From NCBI GenBank assembly GCA_035345895.1, contig DAORDI010000276.1, forward strand, positions 1 through 7,808: a DNA stretch of 7,808 bases, given 5' to 3'. The number at the start of each line of letters is the position of its first letter. Position 1 is the stretch's first letter. Position numbers and translations under genes: made by a program. Positions 1 through 5,786 of this stretch are shown here, in pieces. The stretch is from DAORDI01 sp035345895. GTDB lineage: Bacteria; Spirochaetota; Leptospiria; Leptospirales; Leptospiraceae. Below the pieces are notes generated by a model. The model did not search any database. It was given only the letters and a program-made list of their open reading frames with translations, and had not been told where the DNA came from.

Positions 1-682
1 TAAGCTGAACTGGCTTCGCCCTGATTCCAAATCCCAGGTGACAATTGAATATAAAGACAACAAACCTGTGAGAGTCGATACAGTTGTCATCTCCACTCAG
101 CATAAGCCTGATGTCACTCACAAGCAGATAGAAGAAGCAGTCATCGAAGAATGTATCAAAAAAATCATTCCTGCAAATCTTCTGAACAATACAAGATATT
201 TCATCAACCCTACAGGAAAGTTTGAAATCGGCGGACCTCACGGAGATACTGGTCTCACTGGAAGAAAAATCATCGTAGACACATACGGCGGGATGGGACG
301 TCACGGTGGGGGAGCTTTCTCAGGAAAAGATCCTTCCAAAGTGGACAGATCCGCTGCCTATATGGGAAGATACATTGCTAAAAACGTAGTGGCTGCAGGT
401 CTTGCAAAAAGATGTGAAGTGCAGCTGGCATATGCAATCGGCGTGGCTGAGCCAGTGTCCGTACTCATTGACACTTTCGGCACAGGAACAGTTTCTGATG
501 AAGAAATCTCCAAGAGAGTAAAGGCAAATTTCAGACTGACTCCAAGAGGAATCATTGAGTCTCTGAAGCTTCTGGAAAAAGGCAGAACATATCAGGATAC
601 TGCTGCATATGGGCATTTCGGAAGATCAGGAAACACTTTCACTTGGGAAAAAACCGATCTGGCAGAGGCACTGAAAAAATAA
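1..682 (+). CDS. metK: S-adenosylmethionine synthetase (methionine adenosyltransferase), 5' end outside window
   Basis: MetK makes S-adenosylmethionine from methionine and ATP in the cytoplasm, releasing phosphate and pyrophosphate. About 226 residues are visible, entering in frame at base 2 with KLNWLRPDSKSQVT, so roughly the first 40% of a usual 380-390 residue enzyme lies before the window. Family signatures are intact: FINPTGKFEIGGPHGDTGLT followed by GRKIIVDTYGG, then the GGGAFSGKDPSKVD block with the lysines and aspartate that bind phosphate and metal, and near the end AAYGHFGR and FTWEKTD. There is no frameshift in the visible part. A GTG at 38 could be mistaken for a start, but conserved family sequence continues upstream of it. 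The TAA stop (680-682) shares its last base with the ATG of the next gene, so the two are probably co-transcribed and translationally coupled. Identity is essentially certain from the motifs. Confidence 0.97.
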   Translation, partial: KLNWLRPDSKSQVTIEYKDNKPVRVDTVVISTQHKPDVTHKQIEEAVIEECIKKIIPANLLNNTRYFINPTGKFEIGGPHGDTGLTGRKIIVDTYGGMGRHGGGAFSGKDPSKVDRSAAYMGRYIAKNVVAAGLAKRCEVQLAYAIGVAEPVSVLIDTFGTGTVSDEEISKRVKANFRLTPRGIIESLKLLEKGRTYQDTAAYGHFGRSGNTFTWEKTDLAEALKK

Positions 683-1638
683 TGGGAGCTCCTACAACTT
701 CACAGACTGGATTGAAAGCAACCAGAGACGGATACGGTGATGCACTCGCTGAATTAGGTGCAGAAAAGCCTGATGTCATCGTTCTAGATGCAGACCTTTC
801 CGGGTCTACAAAGACAAATGTTTTCAAAAAGAAATTTCCGGAACGTTTCATCAATGTGGGAGTTGCAGAGCAGAATCTTGTCGGTCATGCTGCAGGGCTG
901 GCTCTGACTGGATACACTCCTTTTGCCTCTTCCTTTGCCATGTTTCTGTCCGGCAGAGCCTGGGAAGTTGTAAGAAACAGTGTCGCCTACCCTAAACTGA
1001 ATGTGAAGCTGGTGGCCTCACACGGCGGGATCACGGTAGGAGAGGACGGTGCATCCCATCAGTGCATTGAGGATTTCGGAATTATGAGAGTGATTCCTGA
1101 AATGACAGTCATCTGTCCTTCCGATTACGAAGAAACCAAGCAGGTAGTCAAAAGAATCTATGAATACAAAGGTCCAGTCTATGTCCGTGTAGGAAGACCT
1201 AATATTCCGATCCTTTCGAGACCTGCTGACTATCATTTTGAAATCGGTAAAGCAGAGCTGAGACGCAGAGGCAACAAAGCTGTGATCATTGCCTGCGGAG
1301 TAATGGTTACAGAAGCAGACACTGCAGCGGAAATTCTTGCGGCAAAAGGAATTGAAGTGAGCGTCATCAATATGGCTACAATCAAGCCAATTGATGAAAA
1401 GGCAATTCTGGAAGAAGCCAAAAGAACGGGGCTTGTCATCACCTGCGAAGAACACAATATCAAGGGCGGACTCGGTTCTGCAGTTTCCGAATATCTTTCT
1501 GAAGTACATCCTACAAAGGTCATTCGGATGGGAATGAAGGATGAATTTGGAAAATCAGGAACTTGGCAGGCATTGATGGACTACTTCGGACTCAGAGCAA
1601 AGAACATCGCTGAAACAGTGGAAAAACATCTCAGCTGA
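682..1638 (+). CDS. Transketolase C-terminal subunit (split transketolase)
   Basis: This 318-residue protein matches the second half of transketolase: a pyrimidine-binding domain (about residues 12-175) followed by the transketolase C-terminal domain (about 190-310). Transketolase moves two-carbon ketol units between sugar phosphates using thiamine diphosphate. The catalytic glutamate that activates the cofactor is E63 in NVGVAEQNLVG. H114, D122 and H126 in SHGGITVGEDGASHQ correspond to the substrate-binding cluster of full-length enzymes. EEHNIKGGLGSAV lies in the C-terminal domain. The diphosphate-binding half, normally another 270-300 residue protein, is not in the window and must be encoded elsewhere for activity. 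The ATG at 682, in the metK overlap TAATG, is preferred over an in-frame TTG at 643, which would add 13 residues read through the metK end. An AGAGG (664-668) lies 13 bases upstream, rather far, so coupling to metK may drive initiation. A 1-deoxyxylulose-5-phosphate synthase or dehydrogenase E1-beta fragment is less likely. Confidence 0.94.
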   Translation: MGAPTTSQTGLKATRDGYGDALAELGAEKPDVIVLDADLSGSTKTNVFKKKFPERFINVGVAEQNLVGHAAGLALTGYTPFASSFAMFLSGRAWEVVRNSVAYPKLNVKLVASHGGITVGEDGASHQCIEDFGIMRVIPEMTVICPSDYEETKQVVKRIYEYKGPVYVRVGRPNIPILSRPADYHFEIGKAELRRRGNKAVIIACGVMVTEADTAAEILAAKGIEVSVINMATIKPIDEKAILEEAKRTGLVITCEEHNIKGGLGSAVSEYLSEVHPTKVIRMGMKDEFGKSGTWQALMDYFGLRAKNIAETVEKHLS

Positions 1639-1658
1639 ACGCGGACTGCAAAAAAAGA

Positions 1659-1694
1659 GAAGTCTTATCTTTCAGGATAGGGCTTCATTTTTTT
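1659..1694 (+). terminator. Intrinsic terminator of the metK-transketolase unit
   Basis: An 11-base-pair stem, GAAGTCTTATC (1659-1669) with GATAGGGCTTC (1676-1686), includes two T-G wobbles and closes a six-base loop. It is followed after one A by seven Ts (1688-1694). It begins 21 bases after the transketolase stop. A run of seven As (1650-1656) on the 5' side mirrors the T-run, so the element could also work on the minus strand. In that orientation it lies about 330 bases beyond the map stop. Confidence 0.88.
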
Positions 1695-2024
1695 AAAGAA
1701 AGGGAAAAGAAATAAACATTGAATGACTAATCCCTGTATTAAAAACGAATAAAATATCACTCCGATAGACAGCCTTTTTTGGAGTCTGCACTTTAGTCTT
1801 GCAGATCATATTTGTCATAACAAATGAGAAACATATTCAGGAAAATAATTTTCATTTTTCCAAAGGTCAGCAGTATTCAGTATGAGATTTAAGAAAATGC
1901 CTAGGATATTTATACAGAATTCAAGGGGATTTGAGGCTTATTTTTACTTTTCTCCTGCAAACAACAGTTTTTTTATTTATGAATAGATTCAGAACATTCG
2001 ATAGAAAAGTAAAATAAACCAAAC
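1695..2024. other. AT-rich intergenic region between two convergent genes
   Basis: This stretch of about 330 bases lies between the plus-strand transketolase gene and the minus-strand map gene, after the terminator. I see no convincing gene. The longest tiny frames, a 9-residue one at 1723-1752 (+) and a 20-residue one at 1793-1855 (-), have only weak ribosome sites. It contains a small dyad ATTTGT-CATA-ACAAAT (1810-1825) and a 12-base perfect inverted repeat with a 49-base spacer (1942-2014), listed separately. No obvious T-tailed terminator for map was found close to its stop codon. Confidence 0.6.
1942..2014. repeat. 12-base perfect inverted repeat with 49-base spacer
   Basis: TTTTACTTTTCT (1942-1953) is the exact reverse complement of AGAAAAGTAAAA (2003-2014). 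Allowing one bulged T, pairing extends by three more bases (TTA at 1938-1940 with TAA at 2015-2017). It starts ten bases beyond the map stop in the map transcription direction, so it could form a base-paired 3' end on the map transcript. The arms are very AT-rich and could have arisen by chance. Confidence 0.5.
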
Positions 2025-2783
2025 TCAGATTCCGTTTTTTTCAGTCAATATGATCGGGCTGTCCTCAGTCACAGCAATTGTATGCTCATGCTGTGCCATA
2101 TACCCTCCCCTGTTTCCAATCATTGTCCATCCGTCCTTCAGAGTCACTGCGAATGATGAATTCGTGGAAATAAAAGTCTCAATAGCTACAACAGAATTTT
2201 TCCTGAATCTCTCCCTGTTTCTGCTGTCGCGGTAGTTCACAATTCCGGAAGGTTCTTCGTGCAGAAATCTTCCTACACCGTGACCGGCAAGATTTTTCAC
2301 AACCTTGAATCCGCGTCTCGCGGCCTCAGTTTCCATGAGATGACCGATGTCGGAAATCCGGACTCCTGCCTTAATGCTGCTCACGGCCTTCTTCAGAATA
2401 AATTTGGAAGCTTCCACCAGTCTCTGATGACCATGTCTGTCCTCACCGACAACAAAGGACTCTCCGTTGTCCGACCAGAACCCGTCCAGTTCGGCAGAAA
2501 CATCGATATTGATCAGATCCCCTTCTTTAATGACCTTATCATGATTCGGTATCCCGTGACAGAATTCCTTGCCGACACTGATGCAGGTCCACCCTGGAAA
2601 TTTATATGCCTTATTCGGTGCTGAACTGGCTCCGAAATCCTTCAGAACTGATGCTCCGAAATCATCCAGCTCCTTGGCACTCATACCGGGCTGAACAAAA
2701 TCTTTCATCGCCTTCAATGTGCAGGCGACAGCATCGCTCACTTTTTTCATCCCGATCAGCTCTGATTCTTCAGTTATCGACAT
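2025..2783 (-). CDS. map: Methionine aminopeptidase, type I
   Basis: This enzyme removes the initiator methionine from nascent proteins in the cytoplasm and uses a dinuclear metal centre. The 252-residue length is normal for a short type I enzyme without an N-terminal extension. All five metal ligands are visible: D94 (INIDVSAELDGF), D105 (WSDNGESF), H168 (AGHGVGRFLHEEP), E202 (VAIETF) and E233 (MAQHEHTIAVT). The substrate-contacting histidines H76 (CHGIP) and H175 are also present. It is complete, from MSITEESELIGMKK to a TGA stop. The ATG is supported by GAGG (2792-2795) eight bases upstream, with AGGA closer in. The gene stands alone between convergent transketolase and the upstream same-strand lipoprotein gene, 198 bases away, so it probably has its own promoter. 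The lipobox-free, soluble sequence fits a housekeeping role. Genomes often carry more than one map paralogue, so this may not be the only one. Confidence 0.97.
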   Translation of the reverse strand: MSITEESELIGMKKVSDAVACTLKAMKDFVQPGMSAKELDDFGASVLKDFGASSAPNKAYKFPGWTCISVGKEFCHGIPNHDKVIKEGDLINIDVSAELDGFWSDNGESFVVGEDRHGHQRLVEASKFILKKAVSSIKAGVRISDIGHLMETEAARRGFKVVKNLAGHGVGRFLHEEPSGIVNYRDSRNRERFRKNSVVAIETFISTNSSFAVTLKDGWTMIGNRGGYMAQHEHTIAVTEDSPIILTEKNGI

Positions 2784-2838
2784 ATTTCCTGCCTCAACGG
2801 TTTGCTGCTGAGTATTGCAGCATTATTTTTTCATGAAA

Positions 2839-2868
2839 ATTCAGAAATACTCTTTCAGTTTTCTGAAT
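2839..2868. repeat. Inverted repeat in the map upstream region
   Basis: ATTCAGAAA (2839-2847) and TTTCTGAAT (2860-2868) are perfect nine-base reverse complements around a 12-base spacer. The site is 56-85 bases upstream of the map ATG. On the minus strand the stem is followed by TTTTC, so it could be a weak terminator for the lipoprotein gene or an operator or leader hairpin for map. The sequence does not decide between these. Confidence 0.45.
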
Positions 2869-2959
2869 ACCGGCATAACCTGAAATTGTGCCTCAGTCAT
2901 ACATAAACTGAAGGATACCGCGGCCCATCGGGAAACGGCATCTTTTTCTGTAAATATTT

Positions 2960-2988
2960 GAACTGATTTTATACAGGAAAATCAGTTC
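2960..2988 (-). terminator. Stem-loop spanning the lipoprotein stop codon; atypical terminator candidate
   Basis: GAACTGATTTT (2960-2970) and AAAATCAGTTC (2978-2988) form a perfect 11-base-pair stem with a seven-base loop. The lipoprotein stop codon (2982-2984) lies inside the first arm as read on the minus strand. The bases after the stem in that direction are CAAATATTTACAG rather than a T-run, so a standard intrinsic terminator is not established. It may instead protect the mRNA 3' end. Confidence 0.5.
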
Positions 2989-5549
2989 CCATTGAACTTA
3001 GCACATCGAATCTGGTTGAAAGAAGCATTCACTTCATTCCAGAACACATAAAGTTTTCCTCCGGCAATTGCTGCTCTTGGACTGACAGCCTGCTGGGCAG
3101 TACTTTTATTTATGCCGTTCGCAGTATTCCCGTCCACAAACTGCCAGGCAGGATTCCAGTCATCGTCATTGTACATCGCTACACGGATTTGTGATACCGC
3201 CGAACCGTTCAGTTCTGCAAAGATGACATACAGTCTGTCATTGTACACAATCAGGAATGGTTTCGTTGCAGTTTTTGTAGTATCCTTGTTCAGACCGGCA
3301 GAGGTATCCACATCATACCATTCGGGATTCAAATCGTCTCCGTTATACACACTGACTCGGACTCTTCCGATACCTCCGGATGTTTCAATCCATGCTGCAT
3401 ACAGAGAACCCAGATGGCTGACAAGAGAAGGCTGATTTACGTTGTCTGTAAGGGTCTTGTTAATCCCGTCAGTGACAGGTGAAGTTCCATCCACAGAGGT
3501 CCAAGACGGTGCACCAGTATCGCCGGAATACACGGAAACGTGGAGCTGACGTGCAGTTCCGTTCGATTCTGTCCAGGCAGTATAGAGTTTCGCATCGTGC
3601 TCTGTTGCTGTCGGCAGATCATTTCCGGAATTGTTTGCCTGCTGCCCTGAATTATAATTCAACCCAGTTGCACTTTCAGCCGATGTCCATGTTCCTGAAT
3701 TATAATATTTTGTTCTCATTTGAAAAACTCCTGAACTGGCCTCGCTCCACATCGCATAGAGTTCAGTTTCAAACGGAAGCAGAATTGGACCATAGGAGTT
3801 TACAGAACCGCTGTATGAAAAAGCTCCTGCACTAGTCCAGCTAGAACCCCCGGTATATCTTTTGGACATCATTGTCTGGTTCCCGCCGGAAAATTCCTGC
3901 CAGACAGCATAAAGATCGGTGCCATTGTGAACTGCCAGAATTGGATTAGCAGCAGCCTGTCCAGTATTGGTGTTGATACCTGTAGCACCGCCCCCATCCA
4001 CAAAACTCCAAGAGGAAACTCCGTCGAATTTCTTGACCCTGGTCTGTGAAGTTGCAGCTTCCCCCCAGGTCAAATACAGCTGCCCTCCGAATTCCAAACC
4101 CTTTGGATCATTTGCATTGGCCGATGTATTAAAATTCAGTCCAGTGGCCCCATTCCCATCCACAAATGAAAACGGAGGCTGGCAGGTCACGGCAATATCT
4201 TTCACACTGGATGTTCCGACTATTCCGGTATTGTTTGCAATAGAACAGATCACTGAGGTGGTCGGCTGGGAATAGATTCTGACATCATAGTCATAGTCAG
4301 GTCCCACAAGACCCGCAAATGTAAATGCAGTCGCACCGGCAGGAATGTCCAGAATTTCCCCGTAATAGTCCAGACTTAAGCCTGATGCAGTGAGTCCTGA
4401 AACGGTTCCTCCAATTGTCAGAGTTGCATTTATATCATCATATTCGGAATCAATATTCGTTTCATCATAAAAATCGAACTCCTCATCCAGAGTGGCTGTA
4501 TCAAGTTCCAAGCCGTCCACCGTTCCGCCGTCAGATACATAATCAGAGACAGCCTTGAACAGCGTTCCAGAAAGTGACTTCTCAGAAAGGTCTACCTTAG
4601 AATCCCCGTTTCCAGAGATCGTAATCTGCTTTCCATTGGAATCTTTCCCGTCGAATTTACCGTCAGCCATATCATCGGAAAATGCTTTGATGACATCTTC
4701 CACATCGGAACCTTGCACATCCGGTATTTTCTTATCATTAACCACTACAACTTTATCTGATGTTTTATTTGCCAGTTTTGAGAATCCAGCAAGAAGCACT
4801 CTGGCATTCTGAGCAATCGGGTCTCTAGGATCATCAAAGTTCATTTCAATATCATTGAGATCAGGATAGTCCTTGTCACTGACCGATTTAAACTGTTTCA
4901 GAAAGTTTCTTCTGTTCTTTGAAATCGTAACATTTCTTCCCGTAACAGAACTCTGCTTTGTTCTGACAGACTTGGCAGTATATTTCTTGTTCAGATTGAA
5001 GCGAATTGTAGCTTCCTTGTTGCCCCGCACAACCTGTGCTTCCAGTTTGCTTGAATCAGTATTCGTTTTCAAAAGTTCGGTAATTCTGGAAGCTGCGATT
5101 CTGCTGAAAGGAGTGATATTGATTTTCTTTTTGGAAGTATCCGGTTCCTTCATCACAGTCAGTGAATAGAAGCTGCTGTCCGTCCAAGTTAAATCTTTTT
5201 TGGACGCCTCATCGTACATTTTCGTGTTTGCAGAATAAGGAACCACAAATACGCATACCGGTTTTCCTGTTTTCTGAAATTCCACAGAATAATTCCCGGA
5301 AGAGTCTGTAGTATTTTCTGCAATGGATCTGTCCGAGGATTTGCACTCACCATTGGTCCGAAGGGGAATAATTTTTACGAGTGCATTTTTGATCGGTCCC
5401 TTTGTGGCCTTTCCGGAAATTGTACTTTTTTTATTCAGGTACGCCAGATGAAAAAAAGACTCCAGAAGTTCTGAATTTTTCCCTGCCTGACAAGCCTGAA
5501 AAACAGTCAAAATGATTAGAAAAAAGGAATATTTCACTATCTTTTTCAT
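2982..5549 (-). CDS. Large multidomain lipoprotein with seven tandem propeller-type repeats
   Basis: This 855-residue exported lipoprotein has no recognised gene name. Residues 1-19 are a signal peptide (basic MKKIVK, hydrophobic core) ending in FQA before C20, the lipid-modified cysteine. The lipobox is relaxed, as is usual in spirochaetes. Residues about 41-108 (SGKATKGPIKNALVKI...TDSSGNYSV) resemble a carboxypeptidase-regulatory-like beta-sandwich, followed by INITPFSRIAASRITELL, a pattern common in such lipoproteins. Residues about 280-310 include DMADGKFDGKDSNG. A very acidic stretch lies at about 350-372. Residues about 376-456 (IGGTVSGLTASGLSL...IAVTC) match a small beta domain repeated in many surface proteins. 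Residues 460-855 are seven repeats of about 57 residues, inferred to be a beta-propeller. ATG 5549 is preferred over an in-frame GTG at 5568-5570: GAGGTG sits nine bases before the ATG, and the shorter form gives a clean signal peptide. It diverges from the OmpA-family gene. The ligand is unknown. Confidence 0.9.
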   Translation of the reverse strand: MKKIVKYSFFLIILTVFQACQAGKNSELLESFFHLAYLNKKSTISGKATKGPIKNALVKIIPLRTNGECKSSDRSIAENTTDSSGNYSVEFQKTGKPVCVFVVPYSANTKMYDEASKKDLTWTDSSFYSLTVMKEPDTSKKKINITPFSRIAASRITELLKTNTDSSKLEAQVVRGNKEATIRFNLNKKYTAKSVRTKQSSVTGRNVTISKNRRNFLKQFKSVSDKDYPDLNDIEMNFDDPRDPIAQNARVLLAGFSKLANKTSDKVVVVNDKKIPDVQGSDVEDVIKAFSDDMADGKFDGKDSNGKQITISGNGDSKVDLSEKSLSGTLFKAVSDYVSDGGTVDGLELDTATLDEEFDFYDETNIDSEYDDINATLTIGGTVSGLTASGLSLDYYGEILDIPAGATAFTFAGLVGPDYDYDVRIYSQPTTSVICSIANNTGIVGTSSVKDIAVTCQPPFSFVDGNGATGLNFNTSANANDPKGLEFGGQLYLTWGEAATSQTRVKKFDGVSSWSFVDGGGATGINTNTGQAAANPILAVHNGTDLYAVWQEFSGGNQTMMSKRYTGGSSWTSAGAFSYSGSVNSYGPILLPFETELYAMWSEASSGVFQMRTKYYNSGTWTSAESATGLNYNSGQQANNSGNDLPTATEHDAKLYTAWTESNGTARQLHVSVYSGDTGAPSWTSVDGTSPVTDGINKTLTDNVNQPSLVSHLGSLYAAWIETSGGIGRVRVSVYNGDDLNPEWYDVDTSAGLNKDTTKTATKPFLIVYNDRLYVIFAELNGSAVSQIRVAMYNDDDWNPAWQFVDGNTANGINKSTAQQAVSPRAAIAGGKLYVFWNEVNASFNQIRCAKFNGN
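2985..4172 (-). repeat. Seven protein-level tandem repeats, probable beta-propeller blades
   Basis: Repeats, in residues of the 855-residue lipoprotein, run about 460-513, 514-570, 571-620, 621-682, 683-743, 744-801 and 802-855. The shared pattern is WxFVDGxxATGxNxxT, then P with a hydrophobic strand, then LYxxWxE, then a strand such as IRVxxYNGD leading to the next W. Examples are GTDLYAVWQE, GSLYAAWIE and GKLYVFWNE. The seventh repeat ends eight residues after the last strand, at the protein C terminus. The repeats are diverged and not obvious as DNA repeats. Confidence 0.85.
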
Positions 5550-5558
5550 ATAAACGGG

Positions 5559-5564
5559 CACCTC
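5559..5564 (-). promoter_or_regulatory. Ribosome binding site deciding the lipoprotein start
   Basis: GAGGTG on the minus strand lies nine bases before ATG 5549. The alternative GTG start at 5570 would place this site inside the coding region and put seven extra residues ahead of the signal peptide. Confidence 0.75.
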
Positions 5565-5712
5565 GGACACCTAATATTTATTGGACTCCCCTTTTTTATG
5601 AGTCAAGTCCATATTTTATAAAAATTCCCAAAAAACTGAGAGTTCTATCTCATAAACAAGCAAAAATCAGACCTTTCTCAAAAGGCAAAGTTTTTTATTG
5701 CGAATCCGTTCC

Positions 5713-5742
5713 CTTGCAAAAAGCTGTGAACAGCTCTGCAAG
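5713..5742. promoter_or_regulatory. Nested dyad upstream of the OmpA-family gene (operator or leader hairpin candidate)
   Basis: An inner perfect dyad, AGCTGT-GA-ACAGCT (5722-5735), is flanked by an outer perfect one, CTTGCA (5713-5718) with TGCAAG (5737-5742). The arms are separated by three bases on the left and one on the right. In RNA the inner part would close as AGCTG/CAGCT around a TGAA loop. It ends 44 bases before the OmpA ATG and lies near the expected -35 position of the weak -10 candidate TAAGAT. A repressor or activator site fits this, and so does a 5' leader hairpin. Confidence 0.55.
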
Positions 5743-5786
5743 AGCACAAAAATTAAGATTTTTGGTGATTTTCCGAAAGGTTTAGT

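Larger units (their letters stand above)
5550..5786. promoter_or_regulatory. Divergent promoter region between lipoprotein and OmpA-family genes
   Basis: These 237 bases separate two outward-facing envelope genes and must hold both promoters. The centre is very AT-rich, with a ten-base palindrome TTTTATAAAA (5614-5623). A minus-strand TTGACT (5601-5606) resembles a -35 box, but no good -10 lies at 16-18 bases. On the plus strand, TAAGAT (5754-5759) is a weak -10 candidate without a clear -35 partner. Short dyads TGGACT/AGTCCA (5582-5587, 5606-5611) and CCTTT/AAAGG (5672-5676, 5681-5685) are also present. GAAAGG (5775-5780) is the ribosome site for the OmpA gene, six bases before its ATG. Exact promoters cannot be assigned from sequence alone. 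Confidence 0.6.

Noticed and set aside
643..681. Upstream TTG start for the transketolase subunit.
   Set aside because: It would overlap metK by 40 bases and add residues unlike the family; the ATG at 682 gives the usual N terminus.
1018..1523. Long minus-strand frames opposite the transketolase gene.
   Set aside because: They are antisense shadows of a conserved gene, with cysteine- and serine-rich, domain-free translations.
1723..1752. Nine-codon plus-strand frame after an AGGGAAAAG purine run.
   Set aside because: Too short and placed after the terminator with no downstream plus-strand gene for it to act as a leader peptide.
1810..1825. Dyad ATTTGT-CATA-ACAAAT as an operator.
   Set aside because: Only six base pairs in AT-rich sequence, far from any gene start, so a regulatory role is not supported.
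1793..1855. Minus-strand 20-residue frame with a hydrophobic start (MKIIFLNMFLIC).
   Set aside because: Only a weak GGA upstream, no promoter or conservation evidence, and length expected by chance in AT-rich DNA.
5550..5570. Upstream GTG start for the lipoprotein adding seven residues.
   Set aside because: The GAGGTG ribosome site lies between this GTG and ATG 5549, and the ATG start gives a standard signal peptide.
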